In this document: positions 46,184-54,591 of the stretch, piece after piece | Layout of the letters: every line of letters starts with the position of its first letter | Position numbering within the stretch: position 1 is the first letter of the stretch | Origin: Polynucleobacter sp. KF022 | GTDB taxonomy: Bacteria > Pseudomonadota > Gammaproteobacteria > Burkholderiales > Burkholderiaceae | Direction: 5' to 3' | Length of the DNA stretch: 64,000 nt | Assembly: GCF_027924105.1 (NCBI RefSeq) | Contig: NZ_AP026972.1 | Span: 1,674,001-1,738,000, forward strand | The notes under the pieces: generated by a model | What the model was told of the DNA's origin: nothing | Database searches by the model: none | The model's input: only the letters and a program-made list of their open reading frames with translations | Position numbers and translations under genes: made by a program

Positions 46184-47176
46184 ATGATAGCTAAGACTCG
46201 TGAACGTACCCTAAAGCTTGCTCGCGACACCCTCACTATTGAGGCTGCTGCACTGCAAACAATGCGCGACCGCCTGAAAGGTGTCAATGCTGACGCCCTT
46301 GTGTTGGCGGTTGAACTTTTACACGGCTGCAAAGGCCGAATCGTGGTGTCCGGAATTGGTAAATCCGGCCATATCGCCCGCAAAATTGCCGCCACCTTTG
46401 CATCTACTGGCTCCCCTGCCTTTTTTGTACACCCTGCTGAAGCCAGTCATGGTGATCTAGGCATGGTGACTAGAGACGATGTTTTTGTAGCACTTTCCAA
46501 TTCTGGTGAGACGGACGAACTTCTGACCATCGTGCCGATTGTGAAGCGCACCGGCGCAAAACTCATTGCTCTGACTGGCGCACCAAATTCTTCGCTTGCC
46601 AAATTGGCAGATGCTCACTTAGATACCAGTGTTGAAAAAGAAGCTTGTCCCTTAAATCTTGCGCCCACTACTAGCACTACTGCAGCATTAGCAATGGGTG
46701 ATGCTTTAGCAGTTGCTTTACTTGACGCCAGAGGATTTGAAGCTGAAGATTTCATTCGGTCTCATCCAGGTGGCAGACTAGGCCGCAAGCAGCTTATGCA
46801 TGTGAGTGAAGTGATGCGCAATCTTGCGGACACACCGAAGATTTCTATTAACGCTTCACTGCAAGAAGCTCTGTTAGAGATGACGGCAAAACGGATGGGC
46901 ATGGTGGTCATCTTGGATGACAAACAAAAAGTATTTGGCATCTTGACTGATGGCGACTTACGTCGCTTATTGGAAAAGACAACCAATCTGGATGGCATCA
47001 AACTGGAAAGTGTAACCACTGCGGATCCGCGCACTATTCCAGCAGAATTGTTGGCGGAAGAAGCGATCGAAATGATGGAAAAGCACCGCATTAACCATTT
47101 AGTTGTTACCGACAACAATGGCCACTTACTAGGCGCCCTAAATCTGCATGATTTATTTGCAGCCAAAGTGATTTAA
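46184..47176 (+). CDS. kdsD: Arabinose-5-phosphate isomerase KdsD
   Basis: Converts ribulose-5-phosphate to arabinose-5-phosphate, the precursor of KDO for LPS. The 330-residue product has a SIS domain (about 40-175; VVSGIGKSGHIARKIAAT, SHGDLGMV, LSNSGETDELL) and two CBS domains (about 205-325). It opens the kdsD-kdsC-lptC-lptA-lptB series. The 11-base gap to the divergent antiporter start means its promoter must lie within that gene's 5' coding end. Confidence 0.95.
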   Translation: MIAKTRERTLKLARDTLTIEAAALQTMRDRLKGVNADALVLAVELLHGCKGRIVVSGIGKSGHIARKIAATFASTGSPAFFVHPAEASHGDLGMVTRDDVFVALSNSGETDELLTIVPIVKRTGAKLIALTGAPNSSLAKLADAHLDTSVEKEACPLNLAPTTSTTAALAMGDALAVALLDARGFEAEDFIRSHPGGRLGRKQLMHVSEVMRNLADTPKISINASLQEALLEMTAKRMGMVVILDDKQKVFGILTDGDLRRLLEKTTNLDGIKLESVTTADPRTIPAELLAEEAIEMMEKHRINHLVVTDNNGHLLGALNLHDLFAAKVI

Positions 47177-47200
47177 CTTATTTAGTAATCGAACACATTC

Positions 47201-47773
47201 ATGCCTAGCGCTTTTAATACTCACAATACCAACCCTTTAGCCCAATACCCACAAGCCTGGGAGCGCGCAGGCAAAGTGAAGCTCTTGGTTCTGGATGTAG
47301 ATGGTGTCCTCACGAATGGTCAAGTTTGGATTGGCGCAGATGGCAAAGAATCCTTAAAAGCTTTTGATATACAAGATGGATTAGGAATAAAGCTACTAGA
47401 GCAATGCGGCATTCCAACCGCCATCATCACCGGCAGAAATTCCAAAATGGTTCTAGCGCGCTGCGAAGAACTCGGAATTAAACATGTACATATGGGTGTT
47501 GATAACAAAGCAATTGCATTGGCAGAGGTGACTAAATCTCTGGGGCTTGCTGCGGCAGATTGCGCCGTCATGGGTGATGACTGGCCAGACATGCAAATGA
47601 TGAAGCAGGCTGGCTTAAGAATTTGCCCAGCACAAGGTCATGAAGCAGTTAAAGAATTTGCGCACTTAGTTACTACCCGCAACGGAGGCAATAGTGCTGT
47701 TCGTGAAGTATGTGATCTGATTCTCAAGGCGCAGAATCGCTACGAAGAATTGCTCACTAAGGCTCGTAACTAG
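47201..47773 (+). CDS. kdsC: KDO-8-phosphate phosphatase KdsC
   Basis: HAD-family tetrameric phosphatase that releases KDO. The 190-residue product has motif I LDVDGVLTNG, the threonine/serine motif IITGRNS, and MGDDWPDMQMM for motif III/IV. Gap to kdsD 24 bases, to lptC three bases, consistent with one transcript. Confidence 0.95.
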   Translation: MPSAFNTHNTNPLAQYPQAWERAGKVKLLVLDVDGVLTNGQVWIGADGKESLKAFDIQDGLGIKLLEQCGIPTAIITGRNSKMVLARCEELGIKHVHMGVDNKAIALAEVTKSLGLAAADCAVMGDDWPDMQMMKQAGLRICPAQGHEAVKEFAHLVTTRNGGNSAVREVCDLILKAQNRYEELLTKARN

Positions 47774-47776
47774 GCA

Positions 47777-48418
47777 ATGCAACTGAATACCCAAAAAATC
47801 AAGCTAGGCATTGGTCGCACCTTATTGCGACTCTTGCCATTGATTTTGATGGGAGCACTAACGCTGGCTACTTTTTGGTTAGTGAAAAAGAATACCCCAC
47901 CAGAAAAATCCCCTTTAGAACGCGTACGCCTTCATGAGCCCGACTACACAATTAAAAATGGCGCGCTATCCGCTTTAAATGAATTAGGCAGTACTAAATA
48001 TCGAATCCTGGGCGTCAAAGTTACGCACTATGATGACGATGCATCGATCGACATCCTCACGCCCCGTATGCGCTTATTTCAACCCCAAAAGGCGCCAGTT
48101 ACTGTTAAATCCGATACCGGACATCTTGATGGCGACCTCACTATTTTGGACTTGTACGACAACGCCTCTATTTTTCGCCCCGCCCAAGAAGCCACAGCTA
48201 CACAGCCAGCTACCCTAAGAATGCAAGCCAGCTCAAGCTACTTCAAAGTACTAATCAACGACGACATTATTGAAACAAATCGTCCGATTACCTTGGAGCA
48301 AGGGATGTCGATCATGCACTCGACCGATGGTGGAATATTTAACAATATTGAACAAAGCATGGCGCTGAGTGGTCAAGTGAAAGGGCGCATTGAGCGCGCC
48401 CCGCGGAGCAACCCATAA
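47777..48418 (+). CDS. lptC: LPS export protein LptC
   Basis: Bitopic inner-membrane protein that links LptB2FG to the periplasmic LptA bridge. The 213-residue product has one N-terminal membrane helix (about 13-35, LLPLILMGALTLATFWLV) and a periplasmic LptC fold (about 50-195, with LHEPDYTIKNGAL and MRLFQPQKAPVTVKSDTG). The stop is one base before the lptA ATG. Confidence 0.93.
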   Translation: MQLNTQKIKLGIGRTLLRLLPLILMGALTLATFWLVKKNTPPEKSPLERVRLHEPDYTIKNGALSALNELGSTKYRILGVKVTHYDDDASIDILTPRMRLFQPQKAPVTVKSDTGHLDGDLTILDLYDNASIFRPAQEATATQPATLRMQASSSYFKVLINDDIIETNRPITLEQGMSIMHSTDGGIFNNIEQSMALSGQVKGRIERAPRSNP

Positions 48419-48419
48419 A

Positions 48420-48992
48420 ATGCCGCCATTAAATTACTTGCTAGCTCGCACTTCTGTATTGGGCTGTTTTGTCTTGGGACTCTCCATGACAAATCTAGCC
48501 AATGCCGAAAAAGCAGACCAAGATAAGCCCGTCATTCTGGAAGCAGAGAAGGTTTCCGTAAACGACGTTAAGCAAATATACGACCTCAATGGTCAAGTCC
48601 TTCTAATCAAAGGCAGCATTATTGTTACTGGTGAAGATGGGCACATTACAGTCGACCCTCAAGGTTATGAATTTGTTGATGTCATCGGTAGTCCGAATGA
48701 AGTAGCCAGCTTTAGACAGCGTCGCGAAGGACCTGCAGATGAGTTCATGCAAGGGCGCGGCACCCAGGTTACTTATGATGCCAAAACAGAGTTTCTAACA
48801 ATCACTGGTGATGCTACCTTGAAACGCTTACTCAATATGCAAATGCTCGATCAATTAAAGGGCTGGAAAATTGAGTACGATGATGTAAAGCAGTACTATC
48901 GAGTCATTCCCCCCAAAGATGCAAAGCCGGAAGATCTACCCTTAGCAAGAGCAATCCTTTCACCAAGACGAAAAGCAACACTAGAGAAATGA
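48420..48992 (+). CDS. lptA: LPS transport periplasmic protein LptA
   Basis: Forms the periplasmic bridge carrying LPS to LptD. The 190-residue product has a signal peptide (cleaved after NLANA near residue 29) and an OstA-type domain (ILEAEKVSVND, LIKGSIIVTGEDGHI). ATG at 48420 is chosen because it yields a good signal peptide; a TTG 30 bases upstream would sit within lptC and add a polar stretch. The TGA stop overlaps the lptB ATG (ATGA). Confidence 0.93.
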   Translation: MPPLNYLLARTSVLGCFVLGLSMTNLANAEKADQDKPVILEAEKVSVNDVKQIYDLNGQVLLIKGSIIVTGEDGHITVDPQGYEFVDVIGSPNEVASFRQRREGPADEFMQGRGTQVTYDAKTEFLTITGDATLKRLLNMQMLDQLKGWKIEYDDVKQYYRVIPPKDAKPEDLPLARAILSPRRKATLEK

Positions 48993-49756
48993 CATCGGAT
49001 TTAACCCAAGCCAGTAATGTGCCTACTCTCAGCGCCCATAACCTTCAAAAACGTTATGGCTCAAGAACCGTGGTTCGCGATGTGTCTGTTCAAGTCAAGT
49101 GTGGCGAAGTAGTAGGGTTGCTTGGCCCTAATGGAGCAGGCAAAACAACCTCTTTCTACATGATTGTTGGCCTTGTCCCATTAGACGGCGGAAATATTGT
49201 TTTAGATGGTGCCGATATCACGCACCTACCGATTCACGAAAGAGCCCGAATGGGTCTTTCTTATTTGCCGCAGGAAGCTTCTGTATTCAGAAAGCTCAAC
49301 GTCGCTGAAAATATCCAAGCCGTCCTTGAACTGCAAGTTCAAGGTGGCAAACCCCTTAGTAAAGCCGAGATTGCTAGCCGCCTAGATGAGCTATTGGGCG
49401 AACTCCAGATTAGCCATCTTCGCAATAACCCAGCCCTCTCCCTGTCAGGTGGCGAGCGTAGACGCGTGGAAATTGCTAGGGCTCTAGCTTCCCAGCCTAA
49501 ATTTATCCTGCTAGATGAGCCCTTTGCCGGCGTTGACCCTATTGCTGTTGGGGAAATTCAACGAATTGTGCGCTTCTTGAGAGATCGTGAAATTGGGGTT
49601 CTGATTACCGACCACAATGTCCGTGAAACCCTAGGCATCTGCGACCACGCTTACATCATCAGTGAAGGCAGCGTGTTAGCCGAAGGGAAACCAGACCAGA
49701 TCATTCAGAACGATGCCGTTAGAAGAGTCTATCTAGGCGAAAACTTCCGGATGTAA
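48989..49756 (+). CDS. lptB: LPS export ATPase LptB
   Basis: Cytoplasmic ATPase that powers LPS extraction with LptFG. The 255-residue product has Walker A GPNGAGKTT (46-54), Q-loop YLPQEASVFRKL, signature LSGGERRRVEIARAL and Walker B FILLDEPFAGVDP with the switch histidine in LITDHNV. Coupled to lptA by ATGA. In many proteobacteria rpoN follows; here a 193-base gap and then hpf follow instead. Confidence 0.97.
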   Translation: MTSDLTQASNVPTLSAHNLQKRYGSRTVVRDVSVQVKCGEVVGLLGPNGAGKTTSFYMIVGLVPLDGGNIVLDGADITHLPIHERARMGLSYLPQEASVFRKLNVAENIQAVLELQVQGGKPLSKAEIASRLDELLGELQISHLRNNPALSLSGGERRRVEIARALASQPKFILLDEPFAGVDPIAVGEIQRIVRFLRDREIGVLITDHNVRETLGICDHAYIISEGSVLAEGKPDQIIQNDAVRRVYLGENFRM

Positions 49757-49780
49757 GCCCAGTAAGGCTTCCCCCTTTTT
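49755..49780 (+). terminator. Weak terminator-like structure after lptB
   Basis: AAGCC/GGCTT (starting within the lptB stop) followed by CCCCCTTTTT. Stem is only five pairs. Confidence 0.3.
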
Positions 49781-49805
49781 AAGTAATAAAAATTGCTCCA
49801 CCCTC

Positions 49806-49834
49806 TTGGTTTTCAGCAAATTCGCTGATACGCT
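49806..49834 (+). promoter_or_regulatory. Possible hpf promoter
   Basis: TTGGTT and TACGCT with a 17-base spacer. The -10 is poor. The rest of the lptB-hpf gap (49757-49949) has A/T runs and a small GGGG/CCCC pairing but no gene. Confidence 0.28.
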
Positions 49835-49949
49835 GGAGGCTCATGGTTTATTTTTCCAAAAAAAACAGCTCAAAAAATTCAGGGGCCTGCTGCGCACCCC
49901 AGGCATCAGTATGCGCATGCATCAATAGTGTCTTTACAAGGAGTTGCTA

Positions 49950-50273
49950 ATGAATTTAAAAATTAATAGCCGTCATGTAGAAGTTACACCCGCAATGCGT
50001 TCACACCTTGAGGCAGGGCTAGCCAAAATTCGTAAGCACTTTGACCATGTGATTGATGCCTCCGCCTTCCTGATAGTAGACAAGGCCAAAGAAAAGGATC
50101 TTCGTCAAAGCGCCGAAATCACTATTCACCTAAAGGGGAAGGATTTGTTCGCTGAAGCACACAATGCCGATCTCTACCACGCCATGGATGCAGTGGTTGA
50201 TAAACTTGAGCGTCAGGTTGTCAAACACAAAGAAAAAATCCAGGATCACCATCACGAAAAGCATTTTGAGTGA
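49950..50273 (+). CDS. hpf: Ribosome hibernation-promoting factor HPF (short form)
   Basis: Binds the 30S decoding region and promotes 100S dimers or inactive 70S in stationary phase. The 107-residue product has the S30AE fold (MNLKINSRHVEVTPAMRSHLEAGLAKI begins it) and a short histidine-rich tail (DHHHEKHFE), so it is the short form without the C-terminal dimerisation domain. Start 49950 has AAGGAG seven bases upstream; a TTG at 49944 would overlap it. Confidence 0.93.
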   Translation: MNLKINSRHVEVTPAMRSHLEAGLAKIRKHFDHVIDASAFLIVDKAKEKDLRQSAEITIHLKGKDLFAEAHNADLYHAMDAVVDKLERQVVKHKEKIQDHHHEKHFE

Positions 50274-50306
50274 TCTATTGCGTCAGGACACCTATAATCA
50301 ATTCAC

Positions 50307-50768
50307 ATGAATGCCCTGACCCATCTTTTTACTCCCGACTGCATTGCATTAGATGTTCCCGCTAAAAGCAGGGCTGATGCATTTGCAGCCGCTGGAGATC
50401 TATTTGCCAAGCAAACAGGTATCGATGCAAATTCTGTAGTCGAATTCCTTAATGCCCGTGAAGCTTTAGGATCTACCGCCTTAGGTGCTGGTGTAGCCAT
50501 TCCTCACGGACGAGTTAAAGGACTGAAGCTGCCGAGCGCCGCATTTATGCGACTACAAAACCCAATTGAGTTTGCAGCCCCAGATGGCGAGGCAGTATCA
50601 ATCTTGATTTTTTTATTGGTGCCTGAAAAAGCCACACAACAACATTTAGAAATCCTATCCTCAATTGCTCAACTGCTCTCTGATGCGGATGCACGCCAGA
50701 CATTGCTTTCATCATCAGACTCCTCAACAGTTTGTGACCTTCTCCAGCGCTGGGGCACGGCAAAATGA
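50307..50768 (+). CDS. ptsN: PTS-Ntr EIIA component PtsN
   Basis: Regulatory phosphocarrier of the nitrogen-related PTS. The 153-residue product has the EIIA-Ntr fold with phosphorylatable H67 in GVAIPHGRV. It is followed by hprK with an ATGA overlap, which links it to HPr kinase control. Confidence 0.94.
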   Translation: MNALTHLFTPDCIALDVPAKSRADAFAAAGDLFAKQTGIDANSVVEFLNAREALGSTALGAGVAIPHGRVKGLKLPSAAFMRLQNPIEFAAPDGEAVSILIFLLVPEKATQQHLEILSSIAQLLSDADARQTLLSSSDSSTVCDLLQRWGTAK

Positions 50769-51751
50769 CTCAGCCATTACTCCTAGACGGCGTAACCGCT
50801 CAGCAGATTTTTGATGACAATGTTTCGGATTTAAAACTATCTTGGATTGGTGGCCTTGAAGGTGCTGACCGCACTTTTCCACCGGAGGCCGTAAAGGCCG
50901 CTGCTGCGAGTTCAGACTTGGTAGGCCATTTAAACCTAATTCACCCAAGCCGTATTCAAATCTTTGGGGAACAGGAAGTCGACTATCACGCTGTCCTGGA
51001 GCCAAAACAAAGACAAGATCAAATTGCGAGCTTAATTTCTAAGACACCACCTTGTGTCATCGTAGCTGATGGCAAGAGTGCAGATCCTGACTTGCAACTT
51101 TTCTGCCAGCGCTCCTCAACACCTTTGTTTACTACTGCAATTTCTGCAGCCGAGGTGATTGATCATTTGCGCACTTACTTAACCAAAATTGGTGCGCCTC
51201 AAATAACGATGCATGGTGTCTTTATGGACATCTTAGGCCTAGGCGTCCTCCTCACTGGTGAATCCGGTCTTGGCAAGAGTGAATTGGGTCTTGAGTTGAT
51301 CTCACGTGGCCATGGCCTGGTTGCCGATGATGCAGTGGACTTTGCGCGGCTTGGACCTGATTACATTGAGGGTCGCTGCCCCGTTATCTTGCGTAACTTA
51401 CTCGAAGTTCGTGGATTGGGTTTATTGGATATCCGTACGATCTTCGGTGAAACAGCCGTTCGTCGCAAATTAAAACTGCGCCTAATTGTTCAGCTTGTAC
51501 GCAGAACTGATGGTGAATTCGAACGCCTACCTCTCGAAGCTCAACATATTGATGTCTTGGGCATTCCAATCCGCACCGTCAAAATTCAAGTTGCAGCTGG
51601 CCGCAACTTAGCCGTACTCGTTGAAGCTGCTGTGCGTAATACGATTTTGCAATTGCGTGGCATTGATACCTTAAAAGAATTTATTGAGCGCCAACGCCTG
51701 CAGATGAATGCTGAGGCAGACTCCATTAAGTCACAGGGCCGCTTACTTTAA
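50765..51751 (+). CDS. hprK: HPr kinase/phosphorylase HprK
   Basis: Bifunctional enzyme that phosphorylates or dephosphorylates HPr at serine. The 328-residue product has Walker A GESGLGKSELGLEL (about 164), the HPrK signature EVRGLGLLDIR and the regulatory IDTLKEFIERQ tail. In betaproteobacteria it is associated with PTS-Ntr rather than sugar transport. rapZ begins three bases after its stop. Confidence 0.95.
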   Translation: MTQPLLLDGVTAQQIFDDNVSDLKLSWIGGLEGADRTFPPEAVKAAAASSDLVGHLNLIHPSRIQIFGEQEVDYHAVLEPKQRQDQIASLISKTPPCVIVADGKSADPDLQLFCQRSSTPLFTTAISAAEVIDHLRTYLTKIGAPQITMHGVFMDILGLGVLLTGESGLGKSELGLELISRGHGLVADDAVDFARLGPDYIEGRCPVILRNLLEVRGLGLLDIRTIFGETAVRRKLKLRLIVQLVRRTDGEFERLPLEAQHIDVLGIPIRTVKIQVAAGRNLAVLVEAAVRNTILQLRGIDTLKEFIERQRLQMNAEADSIKSQGRLL

Positions 51752-51754
51752 GTT

Positions 51755-52645
51755 ATGCAAATTAATCTGATTACCGGAATCTCAGGCTCAGGTAAATCAG
51801 TAGCCCTGAGGGCGTTTGAAGATGCGGGCTATGACTGCGTCGACAACCTTCCTGTTTCTCTTTTAGATAATCTCATCACCACTCTAGAAAAAGAGCAGTG
51901 CGAACGAGTTGCAGTTGCGATAGATGCGCGTCGCGGACAATCTATTGCTGACCTGCCATCCACTCTTGAGAATTTACGCAAAAATCATCAGGTCCGAGTT
52001 GTTTTTCTAAATGCAGACACCAATACTTTGGTTCAGCGCTTTTCAGAAACTCGCCGTCGCCACCCCTTATCAACCAATGCCAAGCAGTCCCAATCCGCAA
52101 CGCTTATCGAGGCAATTGATAAAGAACGTAACCTGCTAGAGCCCTTGCGCGCCCAAGCCCATAGCATTGATACCAGCAACATTCCTGCTCATGCGCTGCG
52201 CTCCTGGATTCAGGACCTACTCAAAGACAAGCCCGTCGGTCTCACTGTGGTGTTTGAATCGTTTGGCTTTAAAAAAGGTGTTCCTAGCGAGGCAGATCTT
52301 GTTTTTGATGTGCGCTGCCTACCAAACCCCCACTATGACAAAGTTCTAAGGCCGCTGACTGGCAATGATAAACCTGTAAAAGAATTCTTAGAGAAAATTC
52401 CAGAGGTAGTAAACATGGAAGCGGACATCACACAATTCATTCACCGCTGGCTACCTCATTACATTGCTGACGGACGCAGTTATTTAACGGTGGCTATTGG
52501 CTGTACTGGGGGTCAACATCGTTCGGTCTATTTAGTCAACCGCTTAAGTGAGCACTTTAGAAATCAAAAAGACTTTAGTAACTTGCAGCTTAATTTTTTA
52601 GATCGCCACCGCGAACTAGACTCAATTCCTGCAGCAAAACCTTAA
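51755..52645 (+). CDS. rapZ: RNase adapter RapZ (nucleotide-binding)
   Basis: P-loop protein that in E. coli delivers sRNA GlmZ to RNase E and so controls glucosamine-6-phosphate synthase. The 296-residue product has the Walker A GISGSGKS (8-15), AFEDAGYDCVDNLPVSLL, and the C-terminal GCTGGQHRSVYLVNRL. Whether a GlmZ-like RNA exists here is unknown. The last 56 bases overlap the 3' end of the convergent mutY. Confidence 0.94.
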   Translation: MQINLITGISGSGKSVALRAFEDAGYDCVDNLPVSLLDNLITTLEKEQCERVAVAIDARRGQSIADLPSTLENLRKNHQVRVVFLNADTNTLVQRFSETRRRHPLSTNAKQSQSATLIEAIDKERNLLEPLRAQAHSIDTSNIPAHALRSWIQDLLKDKPVGLTVVFESFGFKKGVPSEADLVFDVRCLPNPHYDKVLRPLTGNDKPVKEFLEKIPEVVNMEADITQFIHRWLPHYIADGRSYLTVAIGCTGGQHRSVYLVNRLSEHFRNQKDFSNLQLNFLDRHRELDSIPAAKP

Positions 52646-53744
52646 TTGGCTGCGGTAGGCCATAGCGCCCTAACTGACTTAAGGATACCCACTTTAGATC
52701 TGGATTTGCAAACGGCAATTCCTTTGAGCAGCTTGCTTGCCATATATGCATCCATAAACGCCTATGGGTAAAGACATGCTTTATCTCATCTAGCTTTACA
52801 AAAGATTTACAAGCCTTTGCAATGGTCGCAATGCTTTCTTGTGGCAATGCAGCTTTCAGTAAATCTTGTGGGCTTAAATTAACGTCTTTGGCGCTCTGCA
52901 CCTTCGCCACCCATGGTGACTCAGGTAAAGACCAGAGGCCGCCCCATATCGCTTTGCTGGGGCGCTTTTGCAACAAAACTGAATTGCCTGAACGTATCAA
53001 CAACATATTGCAATCAAATTCAGGGGATTTTGTCTTCTTGGCTTTCTGAGGCAGTAAAAGTACCTGATCACTTAGATTAGCCTGACAGTCTTTTGCGAAT
53101 GGGCATTTTTTTTCAGAGCCTAAACAGACCGGTTTGCGCGATGTGCACCAAGTAGCTCCGAAGTCCATTAAGGCCTGCGTATACACCGGCATATCAGCAG
53201 GCTTTATTGGTAGCAAGTCTGCAGACAGCTTCCAAAGTCGATCATTTACTAACTTATCTTGAATAGCTACATCCACCGCAAATAAGCGCGCCAGGATGCG
53301 TTTGACATTTGCATCCAAAATCGGCGCGCGCTCATGAAAAGCAAAAGCTGCGATCGCACCAGCTGTAGAGCGTCCAATTCCTTTTAATTGCTCAAGCAAA
53401 ACGGGATCACTGGGAAACTTGCCCCCAAATTCAGCCATGACTTGCTGCGCACATGAATGTAAATTTCTAGCGCGAGAGTAATAACCTAAACCAGCCCATT
53501 CTGCTAAAACTTCATCAATATCTGCAGCAGCTAATTTTTTAACCATTGGAAAGCGCTTCATAAAACGTGGGTAGCGCTCAAGTACTGTAGCAACCTGAGT
53601 TTGTTGCAACATAATTTCTGAGATCCAAACTGCATATGGATCTCGATTGCCTTGCCAGGGCAAGCCCGAACGTCCACTGACCCCATGCCAAGCAATTAAC
53701 TTGGGAGCAAAGGTATTGATCAGCGTTTTTGACATTGAGAACAA
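52590..53744 (-). CDS. mutY: A/G-specific adenine glycosylase MutY
   Basis: Removes adenine mispaired with 8-oxoguanine. The 384-residue product has the HhH-GPD fold with catalytic E43 (SEIMLQQTQ) and D144 (PILDANVKR), and a C-terminal NUDIX-like recognition domain from about 235. The four Fe-S cysteines are C200, C207, C214, C220, spacing C-X6-C-X6-C-X5-C rather than the usual C-X6-C-X2-C-X5-C. The start is ATG at 53744 or, nine bases in, ATG at 53735; both overlap mutM's 3' end. Confidence 0.94.
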   Translation of the reverse strand: MFSMSKTLINTFAPKLIAWHGVSGRSGLPWQGNRDPYAVWISEIMLQQTQVATVLERYPRFMKRFPMVKKLAAADIDEVLAEWAGLGYYSRARNLHSCAQQVMAEFGGKFPSDPVLLEQLKGIGRSTAGAIAAFAFHERAPILDANVKRILARLFAVDVAIQDKLVNDRLWKLSADLLPIKPADMPVYTQALMDFGATWCTSRKPVCLGSEKKCPFAKDCQANLSDQVLLLPQKAKKTKSPEFDCNMLLIRSGNSVLLQKRPSKAIWGGLWSLPESPWVAKVQSAKDVNLSPQDLLKAALPQESIATIAKACKSFVKLDEIKHVFTHRRLWMHIWQASCSKELPFANPDLKWVSLSQLGRYGLPQPIKVLLQELSLVRGGDLKN

Positions 53745-54556
53745 AAGTAGGTTGAGCGCTGACCCTGCACTATCTGACTAATGGGTGTTTTGCATACCTT
53801 GCATGGCAAGCCCTTGCGATCATAGACTTTGGTTTGCACCATGAAATGTCCGGGATCACCATCACTATTGACAAAATCTTTTAATGAGCTGCCGCCTGCA
53901 TCAATGGCTTTTTTCAGTATTAATCGGACGGCCTTTGCAAGACGAGAGCATTGCGGTCTAGTCAGCTTGCCTGCTGCCTTAGTAGGATGTATGCCGGCCT
54001 CAAATAAACTTTCAGAGCAATAAATATTACCAACACCAACAACAGCTTGCCCCGCTAAAAGAAATTGTTTGACTGCAACGCTACGCTTACGCGATGCTTT
54101 ATACAAAATCTCCGTACCCAATTCACCTGAAAACTCTTCAGAAAATGGCTCAACGCCCAGCTTTTGCAAAAGCGTAAATTTTTCAATGGGGCCTTTAGTT
54201 TTTGGGTGCCATAAAACAGCCCCAAATTTTCGGGGATCATGCAAACGCAAGCTCAACTTACCAAACTCCAGTGTTACGCGATCATGCGTCTTCAGAGATT
54301 CTGAACTTGGTAACACTCTCAAGGTTCCCGTCATGCCTAAATGAATCAGTAAGTAACCTGTATCCATTTCCAATAAAAGATACTTGCCGCGCCGCTCTAT
54401 ATTGCTGATCTTTTGCCCAGGCAAGGTTTTGACTAGACTGGTAGGCACGGGCCAACGCAAGCGCCCATCAATAATTTTGACGGCGGTGACTTTGCGACCC
54501 TCAAGGTGGGGTGCGATTCCTAATCGGGTAACTTCTACTTCTGGAAGTTCTGGCAT
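53720..54556 (-). CDS. mutM: Formamidopyrimidine-DNA glycosylase MutM (Fpg)
   Basis: Excises 8-oxoguanine and cleaves the abasic site. The 278-residue product starts with the required MPELPEVEV (Pro2 nucleophile, Glu3), has YLLIHLGMTG, and ends in a zinc finger with cysteines at 252, 255, 272 and 275. It is adjacent to mutY on the same strand, combining two parts of the GO repair system. Thirty-five bases separate it from the divergent TPR-LolB gene. Confidence 0.97.
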   Translation of the reverse strand: MPELPEVEVTRLGIAPHLEGRKVTAVKIIDGRLRWPVPTSLVKTLPGQKISNIERRGKYLLLEMDTGYLLIHLGMTGTLRVLPSSESLKTHDRVTLEFGKLSLRLHDPRKFGAVLWHPKTKGPIEKFTLLQKLGVEPFSEEFSGELGTEILYKASRKRSVAVKQFLLAGQAVVGVGNIYCSESLFEAGIHPTKAAGKLTRPQCSRLAKAVRLILKKAIDAGGSSLKDFVNSDGDPGHFMVQTKVYDRKGLPCKVCKTPISQIVQGQRSTYFCSQCQKR

Positions 54557-54591
54557 AAATGGATTGTAGATTCGCGGATTAGAATGTGCTT

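Noticed and set aside
49861..49949. Decayed rpoN remnant or sigma-54 promoter in the lptB-hpf gap
   Set aside because: No frame resembling RpoN and no GG-N10-GC element of acceptable quality.
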